Shown here: in pieces, positions 1-4,983 of the stretch
How positions within the stretch are numbered: position 1 is the first letter of the stretch
Layout: every line of letters begins with the position of its first letter
Assembly: GCA_018900295.1 (NCBI GenBank)
Contig: JAHIGH010000097.1
Coordinates: 1 to 6,543 of the forward strand
From: Patescibacteria group bacterium
GTDB taxonomy: Bacteria; Patescibacteriota; Microgenomatia; Levybacterales; UBA12049
Direction: 5' to 3'
Length of the DNA stretch: 6,543 nucleotides
Position numbers and translations under genes: made by a program
The notes under the pieces: model-generated
The model's database searches: none
What the model was told of the DNA's origin: nothing
The model's input: only the letters and a program-made list of their open reading frames with translations

Positions 1-120
1 AAAAATTTTCTGTTTATGCTCTCAACAAAAGCGACTAAGGAACAAAGAGATGCTGCCCCTTCCCTTTGGCGCAATAGAAAATATCAAGTTGTATTAGGAA
101 ATGAAAATACCAGAATTTAA
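1..120 (+). CDS. Possible 3' end of a gene entering from the left edge
   Basis: The reading frame starting at base 1 is open for 39 codons and stops at TAA 118-120. It contains an internal ATG at 16. The tail is charged and ends in residues like YQVVLGNENTRI. I do not recognise a family, and 39 codons can be open by chance in AT-rich DNA. It would converge with the minus-strand slipin gene across about 290 bases of non-coding DNA. Nothing upstream is visible, so function cannot be stated. An alternative is that this is simply intergenic sequence. Confidence 0.3.
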   Translation, partial: KNFLFMLSTKATKEQRDAAPSLWRNRKYQVVLGNENTRI

Positions 121-186
121 TTCGAGATAATTTCCACATCGATAGCAGAACTCGTGTCCACATCGGCAATATTGCAACCCTACAAC

Positions 187-207
187 CTGCAAGGTGTCGC
201 CTTGCAA
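187..207. repeat. Short palindromic repeat, copy 1
   Basis: TGCAAGG at 188-194 pairs with CCTTGCA at 200-206 around the 5-base loop TGTCG. With a bulged A at 207 the stem extends by ACC (185-187) against GGT (208-210). The same 21 bases recur at 1354-1374 with a single loop change (TGTCG to CGTCG). There is no T tract, so it does not look like an intrinsic terminator. The two copies lie on either side of the slipin gene, in non-coding DNA, which fits a small dispersed palindrome of the REP or MITE-like kind. Confidence 0.75.
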
Positions 208-267
208 GGTCAAAATACGGTAATCTCCAAGGCTGGCCGGTTAGTTATTTATTACAGCTATGTCTAC

Positions 268-306
268 TTCGGTGGCCAAGGTAGGAGTAAGTGTCTGGCC
301 AACGAA
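268..306. repeat. Imperfect inverted repeat downstream of slipin
   Basis: TTCGGTGGCCA (268-278) and TGGCCAACGAA (296-306) can pair over 11 positions with one mismatch, around a 17-base loop. It lies about 100 bases beyond the slipin stop codon on the minus strand. Neither strand shows a T tract after the stem, so a classical rho-independent terminator is unlikely. An mRNA 3' structure or a protein-binding site is possible. Confidence 0.5.
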
Positions 307-409
307 AAAGGTTCTCACAGCTTTCAACCATCGGAGCTAAAGATTTCATTTGAAATGTATAGTATTGGACATTGTCCAGGCAGCTTTTAAAGCACCCGCT
401 AAGGCAACT

Positions 410-1180
410 TTATTTTTTAGAAGTTTTTTTAACCATACCCTCGAAGGCGCGGAGTATTTCCAGGGGCGTGACAAATACAATAGTGTTATTTTTATCAGCA
501 GATAGTTCGCCCAGAGTTTGAAGGGTTCTGAGATGCAGTCCTCCTGCCGTTGAAGCAAGCCTTTCTGCCGCCAAAGCAATATTTTCCGATGCCGATTTTT
601 CTCCCTCGGCCCGTATGATAATTGCCCTTCTTTCCCGCTCCGCCTCTGCCTGACGGGCAATTACCCTCTTCATCTCATCCGGCAAAATAATATCTTTTAG
701 TTCCACTGATTCCACCTTTATCCCCCAGGGGTCTGTGGCCTTATCTATAATTTTTTGAATTTTATCTGCCACCTCATTTCTTTTGGATAAAAGGTCATCA
801 AGGGCTGTTTCTCCCACAACGTTCCTCATGGTGGTTTGGGCAAGCTGAGATACGGCATAATAATAATCTTCTACCTCAATGACCGCTTTGTTCGCCAAAT
901 TTATACGGTAATAAATAACTGCATTGACTTTTGCCGAGACATTGTCTTTGGTGATGGCTTCTTGATCCGGCACGTCAACAGCCTTGACCCGTATGTCTAT
1001 TTTAGCCCAGGATTCTATGACCGGTATGACAATCCTCCACCCGGGATTCATCAATCCTACATATTTGCCAAACCTGAATTTAACACCGCGCTCATACTGA
1101 TTGACCTGTTTTACGGAATAAAAAAGAAGTAATAATAAAGGAATTAATAATAAAGCTTCCATGCAAGAGTAGCATACCAT
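410..1180 (-). CDS. Slipin-type SPFH/Band 7 (stomatin-like) membrane protein
   Basis: Slipins are monotopic membrane scaffold proteins that oligomerise in membrane microdomains. The sequence shows an N-terminal hydrophobic segment (about residues 9-23), then the hallmark start of the Band 7 domain (NQYERGVKFRFGK, from residue 27) and PGWRIVIPVI. It continues with VPDQEAITKDNVSAKVNAV and a long charged helix rich in Ala, Glu and Arg (ARQAEAERERRAIIIRAEGE) typical of the family. At 256 residues it is the usual length. ATG at 1180 and an in-frame ATG at 1162 (residue 7) are both possible. The second gives the more usual N-terminus and suits the promoter-like boxes just upstream. No Shine-Dalgarno is seen at either. 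Prokaryotic slipins often sit beside an NfeD-type protease gene; none is visible here, so it stands alone. It is the only substantial minus-strand gene in the window. Confidence 0.95.
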   Translation of the reverse strand: MVCYSCMEALLLIPLLLLLFYSVKQVNQYERGVKFRFGKYVGLMNPGWRIVIPVIESWAKIDIRVKAVDVPDQEAITKDNVSAKVNAVIYYRINLANKAVIEVEDYYYAVSQLAQTTMRNVVGETALDDLLSKRNEVADKIQKIIDKATDPWGIKVESVELKDIILPDEMKRVIARQAEAERERRAIIIRAEGEKSASENIALAAERLASTAGGLHLRTLQTLGELSADKNNTIVFVTPLEILRAFEGMVKKTSKK

Positions 1181-1208
1181 ATTCTAGCCCAACTTGAATA
1201 GAGTGCAA
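1181..1208 (-). promoter_or_regulatory. Possible slipin promoter
   Basis: Reading the minus strand, TTGCAC (1208-1203) and TAGAAT (1186-1181) are separated by 16 bases. The -10 box matches consensus at five of six positions; the -35 matches at only three. Transcription would begin near 1174, downstream of the ATG at 1180, which would favour translation from ATG 1162 with a very short leader. Confidence 0.3.
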
Positions 1209-1464
1209 GTTCTACTATCTATAATATAGTCAATTCCTACCCGATGAGGTATGATTCATTTCCTGAGGCATGAAAGACCAGCTATGAAGAGTCAAGTAAG
1301 AAAAATAATTAAAGACGTAGTTTCCCGCATCAGGATAATAAGCTGCTACAATCCTGCAAGGCGTCGCCTTGCAAAACCAATACGTCCCTTGAGTTTTTGC
1401 AGACTAATAAAAATGCCGCCCTTCCTCTTCAATAATTGCCGCATCCGTAGTAAAATATAAATAT
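1209..1464. other. Gene-free stretch upstream of slipin
   Basis: No gene can be supported here. A 69-codon plus-strand frame exists (1251-1460), but part of it is the translated palindrome (reading ARRRLA) and it resembles nothing. The stretch holds palindrome copy 2 and, at its right end, AT-rich promoter-like sequence (TAAAAT 1451-1456, TATAAA 1456-1461) before the small ORF at 1465. Confidence 0.5.
1354..1374. repeat. Short palindromic repeat, copy 2
   Basis: TGCAAGG (1355-1361) pairs with CCTTGCA (1367-1373) around loop CGTCG. Twenty of 21 bases equal copy 1 at 187-207. Flanks are also loosely alike (both preceded by ACAA and followed within a few bases by AATACG). The stem is identical and the only change is in the loop, so it is compatible with selection or recent spread of the element. 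Confidence 0.75.
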
Positions 1465-1582
1465 ATGTCAATAATTCAAACTATCCTCCAATCAAAAATT
1501 AAGCCCAAAGAAAAACAAACAAAGTTGGCTGAGGTTGTACGTTAAAGCGCTAAAAGCGATTGAAAAAGAAAAATGGTTATGA
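1465..1582 (+). pseudogene. Small ORF broken by a +1 frame change, overlapping the next gene
   Basis: ATG 1465 opens 26 codons ending at TAA 1543-1545 (MSIIQTILQSKIK... LAEVVR). Moving one base at that stop gives KALKAIEKEKWL and a TGA at 1580-1582, which overlaps the ATG at 1579 of the next gene as ATGA. The joined product of about 38 residues would be a Lys/Glu-rich amphipathic helix. I do not recognise it. An AT-rich box (TAAAAT/TATAAA, 1451-1461) lies just upstream and there is no Shine-Dalgarno. A frameshift mutation, a sequencing error, a programmed shift, or a chance open frame are all possible. The ATGA overlap is the main reason to take the second half seriously. Confidence 0.35.
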
Positions 1583-1884
1583 ATAGAATTATTTTAGGCA
1601 CAATTTGCGGTTTGGTATTTGGGATTATTGATATTTTACTAATGATTTCGCTGAAATACGAAAATAACCGCAAAAGAATTGAGGCGATGACAGCGACTTT
1701 TCTTGAGCGGTTTATGATCGGATTCTTAATTCCCTTGGTTGACCTGGGAATACCGCAATCTGCCGCTGGTTTGACTTTGGGAATTTCTTTGAGCTTGCCT
1801 TCTGCCATTATTACCCGCGCTTACACGCCAATTATTGGAATTGGCGCAGTTGGTGGGTTGATTATAGGGTTAATAGTTGGATAA
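1579..1884 (+). CDS. Small membrane protein of unknown function
   Basis: A 101-residue, strongly hydrophobic protein. Helix 1 is at about residues 4-25, followed by a basic and polar stretch (KYENNRKR, 26-33). Further hydrophobic stretches lie at about 45-57, 62-79 and 84-101, the last Gly-rich (GIGAVGGLIIGLIVG). The 26-44 segment is probably cytoplasmic or an amphipathic re-entrant helix. I chose ATG 1579 over ATG 1573 because it forms an ATGA overlap with the preceding frame; the alternative adds only Met-Val. I do not recognise a named family, though the sequence looks like a genuine conserved small membrane protein rather than a random frame. The next gene, 62 bases on, has its own promoter. 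Confidence 0.75.
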   Translation: MNRIILGTICGLVFGIIDILLMISLKYENNRKRIEAMTATFLERFMIGFLIPLVDLGIPQSAAGLTLGISLSLPSAIITRAYTPIIGIGAVGGLIIGLIVG

Positions 1885-1894
1885 ATTATGCGAT

Positions 1895-1924
1895 TTGTTA
1901 TTTATTACCGGAATATAGTATAAT
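1895..1924 (+). promoter_or_regulatory. Promoter of the cold-shock gene
   Basis: TTGTTA (1895-1900) and a perfect TATAAT (1919-1924) are 18 bases apart. Transcription should start near 1931, leaving a leader of about 16 bases that is almost entirely Shine-Dalgarno. There is no room for the long structured 5' leader known from the E. coli cspA mRNA. Confidence 0.6.
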
Positions 1925-1932
1925 AAGAAATG

Positions 1933-1941
1933 AAAGGAGGT
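1933..1941 (+). promoter_or_regulatory. Strong Shine-Dalgarno of the cold-shock gene
   Basis: AAAGGAGGT ends five bases before ATG 1947. It fixes the start and contrasts with most genes here, which have no ribosome-binding site. Confidence 0.85.
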
Positions 1942-1946
1942 ATAGT

Positions 1947-2144
1947 ATGAAAGGTACAATTAAAACAAAAACAGATAGAGGATTTGGATTTATTTCCCGT
2001 GATGGAGAAATAAAAGATCTTTTCTTTCACTCTAATGATTTGAGTGGAGTTACTTTTGATGCGCTTCAAGTTGGAGCAGCAGTTACTTTTGATGTTGTTG
2101 ATGGTGAAAAAGGCAAAAGTGCAAAAAATGTAAAGCTTGCTTAA
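1947..2144 (+). CDS. Cold-shock domain protein (CspA family)
   Basis: A 65-residue single OB-fold protein that binds single-stranded RNA and DNA and loosens RNA secondary structure. RNP1 is recognisable as RGFGFI (residues 11-16) and RNP2 as DLFFHSNDL (about 24-32); the end (KSAKNVKLA) is the typical last strand. Length is normal for the family. The N-terminus reads MKGTIKTKTDRGFGF, so the usual KWFN tryptophan is missing and the protein has no Trp at all. The ATG follows a strong Shine-Dalgarno. Its own promoter upstream and a strong terminator just downstream make it a single-gene unit, probably well expressed. Confidence 0.95.
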   Translation: MKGTIKTKTDRGFGFISRDGEIKDLFFHSNDLSGVTFDALQVGAAVTFDVVDGEKGKSAKNVKLA

Positions 2145-2165
2145 TATTTATTAATAAAGCAATAC

Positions 2166-2194
2166 AAAAGCCTCGCTTCATGCGAGGCTTTTTT
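2166..2194 (+). terminator. Rho-independent terminator after the cold-shock gene
   Basis: AAAAGCCTCGC (2166-2176) pairs perfectly with GCGAGGCTTTT (2182-2192) around the loop TTCAT, and the 3' arm runs into six T residues (2189-2194). It starts 21 bases after the cold-shock stop codon. A textbook intrinsic terminator. Confidence 0.95.
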
Positions 2195-2212
2195 GCGCCC
2201 AAAACTAATTTA

Positions 2213-2241
2213 TTGACAACAACTTTTTAGTTTAGTAAACT
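2213..2241 (+). promoter_or_regulatory. Promoter of the 2248 membrane gene, likely leaderless
   Basis: A perfect TTGACA (2213-2218), 17 bases, then TAAACT (2236-2241). The GTG start codon begins six bases after the -10 box, so the predicted transcription start coincides with the start codon. No Shine-Dalgarno exists before GTG 2248. Confidence 0.65.
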
Positions 2242-2247
2242 CATATT

Positions 2248-2610
2248 GTGAATCGACAATTACTCAAGGACACACTGGGTTGGGGTTTCTTGCTTTGGCT
2301 TATCGGCTATACCCTTGGCATGGTTCTTTTTTCAGTTGTACCGCTTTCCATGATCGGCTGGATCCTTATGCCGATCGGAACAATTATCACTCTTTGGGTG
2401 TTATTCAAAAAAGTGAAAGGCGAGTCTTTCCGGTATTATTTACTTTTAGCAATTATTTGGACAATCATTGCCATTATTTTCGACTACTTTTTTATTGTTA
2501 AATTATTAAAACCTGCGGATTTCTATTATAAATTGGATGTTTATTTGTATTACGCCCTGACTTTTATTTTACCTCTGGTTGTTGGATGGAGAAAAAAGGT
2601 AAAGACATAA
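2248..2610 (+). CDS. Four-helix membrane protein of unknown function
   Basis: A 120-residue protein with four predicted transmembrane segments, at about residues 12-32, 36-53, 62-84 and 98-114. It ends in a basic tail (GWRKKVKT), placing the C-terminus in the cytoplasm by the positive-inside rule. Aromatic residues cluster around YYKLDVYLYYALTF. The first helix carries GWGFLLWLIGYTLG. I do not recognise a named domain or any catalytic motif. The start is GTG 2248; no earlier in-frame start fits, because the promoter boxes lie immediately upstream. The gene stands between the cold-shock terminator and a 75-base AT-rich gap, so it is probably its own transcription unit. Confidence 0.85.
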   Translation: MNRQLLKDTLGWGFLLWLIGYTLGMVLFSVVPLSMIGWILMPIGTIITLWVLFKKVKGESFRYYLLLAIIWTIIAIIFDYFFIVKLLKPADFYYKLDVYLYYALTFILPLVVGWRKKVKT

Positions 2611-2672
2611 CACATCTGGCTCATTGCTATCCATCAATTAAAAGACTATAATTCCATATACTACTAATTAAA

Positions 2673-2678
2673 TATAAA
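2673..2678 (+). promoter_or_regulatory. Probable -10 box of the CxxC protein gene, leaderless
   Basis: TATAAA lies seven bases before ATG 2686, putting the likely transcription start at or next to the start codon. No convincing -35 box and no Shine-Dalgarno are visible. The surrounding AATTAAATATAA resembles the sequence before the gene at 3244. Confidence 0.4.
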
Positions 2679-2685
2679 TTAAATT

Positions 2686-3192
2686 ATGGGTGACTTTAAT
2701 CAAGATAACAGATTTAGCGGAGGAAGAGGCGGCCAGAGGTACGGAGGAAGAGACTCCGGACGAAGAAGCTTTGGAGACAGAGATTCAGTAAGGTCTATGC
2801 ATAAAGCAACATGCGCGCAGTGCGGCAATGAATGCGAAGTTCCATTCAGGCCAAGCGGCGAAAGACCGGTATACTGCAGTAATTGCTTTGAAAAAAGAAA
2901 TGACGAAGATAGTGGCGGAAGGGAATCAGACAGTAGAAACGATAGAAGACAAAAATTTGAAGAAAGACGGACACCATCCCCTTCGGTTGATAGCAATAGG
3001 AACGCGAATGCACAGATAAGCGGACAAATAGTAGAACAGTTAAAGAGCTTGAATATCAAATTAGACAAAATTATTACCGCTTTAGCGCCAAATGTAATTT
3101 TACAGCCAAAAGTAGTCGAGCCTCAAGTTATAGAGCCGAAAGTTAAAAAGCCAAAAGCCCTCAAGAAAAAAGCAACTCTTACCAATTTATAA
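2686..3192 (+). CDS. CxxC-x17-CxxC zinc-ribbon protein with Gly/Arg-rich N-terminus
   Basis: A 168-residue protein in three parts. Residues 9-36 are a Gly/Arg/Asp-rich low-complexity tail (GGRGGQRYGGRDSGRR) like an RNA-binding RGG box. Residues 38-67 are a zinc-binding module with Cys43-AQ-Cys46 and Cys64-SN-Cys67 separated by exactly 17 residues, with VPFRPSGERPVYCSNC between and around, matching the family known as CxxC-x17-CxxC. After a second charged linker, a helix (about 110-133, EQLKSLNIKLDKIITAL) could form a short coiled coil. A Pro/Lys tail with repeated P-K-V and E-P motifs ends the protein. The family occurs in methanogens and candidate-phyla bacteria; its function is unknown, and nucleic-acid binding is inference. 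The stop codon lies inside the direct repeat at 3176-3244. Confidence 0.85.
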   Translation: MGDFNQDNRFSGGRGGQRYGGRDSGRRSFGDRDSVRSMHKATCAQCGNECEVPFRPSGERPVYCSNCFEKRNDEDSGGRESDSRNDRRQKFEERRTPSPSVDSNRNANAQISGQIVEQLKSLNIKLDKIITALAPNVILQPKVVEPQVIEPKVKKPKALKKKATLTNL

Positions 3193-3244
3193 CAGTCCTC
3201 ATACAATAGTTTATTATCCATATTTATACAATTAAAATATAATA
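3176..3244. repeat. Direct repeat of about 69 bp, copy 1
   Basis: This segment matches 5012-5080 in the same orientation: about 59 of 70 aligned columns by hand, with one single-base gap on each side. It covers the last codons and stop of the CxxC gene, the whole intergenic gap, and the first base of the next gene. Best conserved blocks are CTCTTACC, TTTATAACA, CATACAATA and AAATATAATA. The two copies bracket a DUF1761 gene and the three-gene operon. Confidence 0.8.
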
Positions 3245-3684
3245 TGGAGTTAGGAGATTTTTTTCAGGTCCCGGTTAATTATTTTGCCGTTTTATTGTGC
3301 GGCATTTCAAGCATGATAATAGGTTTTTTCTGGTACGGTCCGCTTTTCGGAAAAGAGTGGATGAAATTAATTGGATTGACAACGGAAAAGCAAGAAAAAG
3401 CCAAAAAAAGCATGCGGCAAAACTATACAGCCATGTTTATTGCGTCTCTGGTTATGGCTTGGATTCTTTTCCATTTTATTTGGTATGCTGCGCCCGGATC
3501 GTATACCCTATTTATCTCCATTAAGATAGCAATATACGCATGGATTGGTTTTATCGTTACAGTGAGTTATACTAAATTCCTTTCCTCGCCTGATAGAAAG
3601 CCAATAAAACTTCTCTTTATTGAAACAGGGTATCAATTAGCCTCTCTTATTGCGATGGGTGCGATTTTTTATCTCTTCAAATAA
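3244..3684 (+). CDS. DUF1761-like membrane protein
   Basis: A 146-residue protein with four predicted membrane helices (about 12-31, 63-82, 88-111 and 125-145). The start VNYFAVLLCGISSMIIGFFW followed by WYGPLFGKEWMKLIGL (residues 30-45) is the signature of the DUF1761 family, whose function is unknown. Length is typical. ATG 3244 puts VNY at the usual distance from the N-terminus, so the start is reliable. TAAAAT at 3233-3238 could serve as a -10 for a leaderless mRNA; the perfect TATAAT at 3238-3243 abuts the ATG and would start transcription inside the gene. A Shine-Dalgarno is absent. It follows the CxxC gene by 51 bases and lies inside the segment bracketed by the direct repeats. Confidence 0.85.
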   Translation: MELGDFFQVPVNYFAVLLCGISSMIIGFFWYGPLFGKEWMKLIGLTTEKQEKAKKSMRQNYTAMFIASLVMAWILFHFIWYAAPGSYTLFISIKIAIYAWIGFIVTVSYTKFLSSPDRKPIKLLFIETGYQLASLIAMGAIFYLFK

Positions 3685-3725
3685 CTCCCTGCACATTACA
3701 AAAGCAGTAAAATATTGCTTAAATC

Positions 3726-3734
3726 TGTTATAAT
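3726..3734 (+). promoter_or_regulatory. Extended -10 promoter of the three-gene operon
   Basis: TGTTATAAT is a perfect extended -10 (TGnTATAAT). Seven bases separate it from ATG 3742, so the transcript likely starts at or next to the start codon. No good -35 box is seen, as expected for extended -10 promoters. The box decides the start: the in-frame TTG at 3715 lies upstream of it and is unlikely to be used. Confidence 0.6.
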
Positions 3735-3741
3735 CCAGTTA

Positions 3742-4164
3742 ATGACCTTAGAAAAAAACTTATTTGTTCTTTGTGAGAATATAATTTTAGATACTAACCG
3801 TAAGGTAACTCTTGTAAATATATACGATATAATTTATGCACAAAGTTTACCTGCATTTCATGGGAAATTAGCCTTCGCAGCAAATATTAAAATTCAAAAT
3901 CCTACAGAAGCAGAAAAAAAATTTAAAATAGAGTTATCAATAAAGTCTCCTTCGAAAAAAGAAATGTTAACAAATCCAATTGCCTTAGAAAGAAATATTG
4001 ATATAACAAAAAAAATACAAAATATAGGAATAGCAATTGATGTAAATGGAGTGATGCTTTCAGAATATGGAACCTATGAAGTAAATTTACGCATAAATGA
4101 TACAAATATTTCCCCATTGTATTTTGAAGTTACAAAACCACCTAAAGCAATTAAAGCAGATTAA
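3742..4164 (+). CDS. DUF6941-like protein, first gene of the three-gene operon
   Basis: A 140-residue soluble protein with no signal peptide or membrane segment. The pattern LFVLCENIILDTNRKVTLVN near the start, then LPAFHGKLAFAANIKIQNPT, strand-rich middle, and SEYGTYEVNLRIND near the end is the layout of DUF6941 proteins: an all-beta sandwich-like fold of about 120-140 residues, function unknown. I assign this from memory of the pattern, with moderate certainty. No catalytic motif is evident; a binding or scaffold role is inference. The start at ATG 3742 is preferred over TTG 3715 because the extended -10 lies between them. The next gene begins two bases after the stop. Base composition and codons (many AAA, ATA, AGA) are more A/T-rich than the slipin or cupin genes. 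Confidence 0.8.
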   Translation: MTLEKNLFVLCENIILDTNRKVTLVNIYDIIYAQSLPAFHGKLAFAANIKIQNPTEAEKKFKIELSIKSPSKKEMLTNPIALERNIDITKKIQNIGIAIDVNGVMLSEYGTYEVNLRINDTNISPLYFEVTKPPKAIKAD

Positions 4165-4166
4165 TT

Positions 4167-4637
4167 ATGAAGCAACCATCTATAATTAGAGAAACATTTA
4201 CAATTAAAAGTAAAATCATGCCCCCTTATTCTGAGCTTACAAGAGGAGGCATGGGCAATTGGGAAGGGCTTCCATCAAAAGACATGCTAACAAGAGATAT
4301 GAATCTATCAGCAGTTGTTAAAGCTATTATCGACATTAGAGATAAGATAGACAATGTTAAACAAGCTTTATCAATACAGATTTATGATTTAGATAGTTCA
4401 AAATTTTCACTAAAATGCCCAATGTCAGTATTGATTACCAGGGAAAATGGAATTTATTATACGCAATCCGTTGACTTAAATCTTTATGGTGAAGGAGAAA
4501 ACGAAATAGAAGCAATTCAAGATTTAAAGAAAGCTATAATTATCTCTTATCAGAGTTTATCTGAATCAGAGAAAAAATTATCTCCCCTCATGAAGAGCAA
4601 GCTAAAATTACTTCGAAGGTTAATAGATGAAATCTAA
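4167..4637 (+). CDS. Protein with HicB-like domain, second gene of the operon
   Basis: A 156-residue soluble protein. Residues 1-47 are an unknown N-terminal part; 48-70 form a likely helix (VVKAIIDIRDKIDNVKQALS). Residues 85-131 resemble the partial RNase H fold of HicB antitoxins: a strand (MSVLITRENGIYYTQSVDL), a short loop with YGEGENEIEAI, then a helix (DLKKAIIISYQSL), matching the family pattern of strand, D-L-x-x-x-G-x-G-x-T-x-x-E-A, helix. A charged helical tail follows. It lacks an obvious HTH or ribbon-helix-helix DNA-binding domain, unlike many HicB proteins. The gene starts two bases after the DUF6941-like stop with no Shine-Dalgarno and overlaps the next by 11 bases, implying coupled translation. 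The HicB assignment is moderate; an independent function is possible. Confidence 0.75.
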   Translation: MKQPSIIRETFTIKSKIMPPYSELTRGGMGNWEGLPSKDMLTRDMNLSAVVKAIIDIRDKIDNVKQALSIQIYDLDSSKFSLKCPMSVLITRENGIYYTQSVDLNLYGEGENEIEAIQDLKKAIIISYQSLSESEKKLSPLMKSKLKLLRRLIDEI

Positions 4638-4956
4638 GCAAATTAAAAAAACCGCAGAAAAGAAATTGAATTCGTCCGAGAATTCTCTTGAGTTGATACC
4701 GCTTGATAGTTCACGTGATAATTTTATATATAAGCTATATTATAAAAAAGTTTATTTAACTATATTTCAAATTTCTCATGGGTCGAAGGAATTCGGACAA
4801 GGCTTAATTAGCTTAATGGCTAGGCAATTGGGGATAAAGAGTAGCGAGTTAAAGGGTATTGCAAATTGTACGTTTTGGGGTAAAGATTTTATAAAAAGCT
4901 CCACGCTAATAACATCATTAACTGAAAAAAATAATTCTGAAAAGGTTGCAGAATAG
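4627..4956 (+). CDS. HicA-like small protein without the catalytic histidine
   Basis: A 109-residue basic protein. After a lysine-rich helix (1-15) and a variable linker, residues 32-75 resemble the dsRNA-binding-like fold of HicA mRNA interferases: two strands (NFIYKLYYKKVYLTIFQIS), then the conserved turn and helix HGSKEFGQGLIS and MARQLGI followed by SSEL, equivalent to the HicA pattern H-x-x-K-E-[IL]-x-x-G-[TL]-L-x-x-I-x-[KR]-Q-x-G. In HicA the catalytic His sits just before the first strand (GSHxxY); here the equivalent residues are DNFIY, so that His is absent. His51 corresponds to the second, pre-helix position. ATG 4627 overlaps the previous gene by 11 bases (ATGAAATCTAA), with a weak GAAGG seven bases upstream. 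It is the only main complete gene here ending in TAG. Role inferred: partner of the HicB-like protein, perhaps RNA-binding rather than RNA-cleaving. Confidence 0.75.
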   Translation: MKSKQIKKTAEKKLNSSENSLELIPLDSSRDNFIYKLYYKKVYLTIFQISHGSKEFGQGLISLMARQLGIKSSELKGIANCTFWGKDFIKSSTLITSLTEKNNSEKVAE

Positions 4957-4983
4957 GTTAATTTTCTCATTTTCACCTCGGGG

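Larger units (their letters stand above)
121..409. other. Gene-free stretch with inverted repeats
   Basis: No convincing gene lies between the possible left-edge gene and the slipin stop codon. The stretch holds an imperfect inverted repeat (268-306) and one copy of a palindrome that recurs at 1354. Short open frames exist on both strands but lack good starts or family resemblance. On the minus strand two short open tails end in stops at 241-243 and 117-119. They read alike (EVDIAVINN and DVEIISN), which could mark decayed gene ends or chance. Confidence 0.5.

Noticed and set aside
94..240. Minus-strand zinc-knuckle-like peptide (CRCGHEFCYRCG)
   Set aside because: No ATG, only 48 codons, and the cysteine pattern arises from a 9-base duplication (CGATGTGGA twice); not called as a gene.
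154..390. 78-codon plus-strand frame
   Set aside because: It runs through the palindrome and the inverted repeat, has no ribosome-binding site, and its product resembles no protein.
346..660. 104-codon minus-strand frame overlapping the slipin 3' end
   Set aside because: It is an alternate frame of the well-supported slipin gene on the same strand.
1194..1225. Plus-strand promoter TTGAAT ... TATAAT
   Set aside because: Spacer of 20 bases is too long and no plus-strand gene follows within 240 bases.
1347..1446. Minus-strand frame of about 32 codons (MRQLLKRKGG...)
   Set aside because: Too short, passes through the palindrome, and lacks start signals.
1251..1460. 69-codon plus-strand frame
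   Set aside because: Partly made of the palindrome, no start signals, no resemblance to known proteins.
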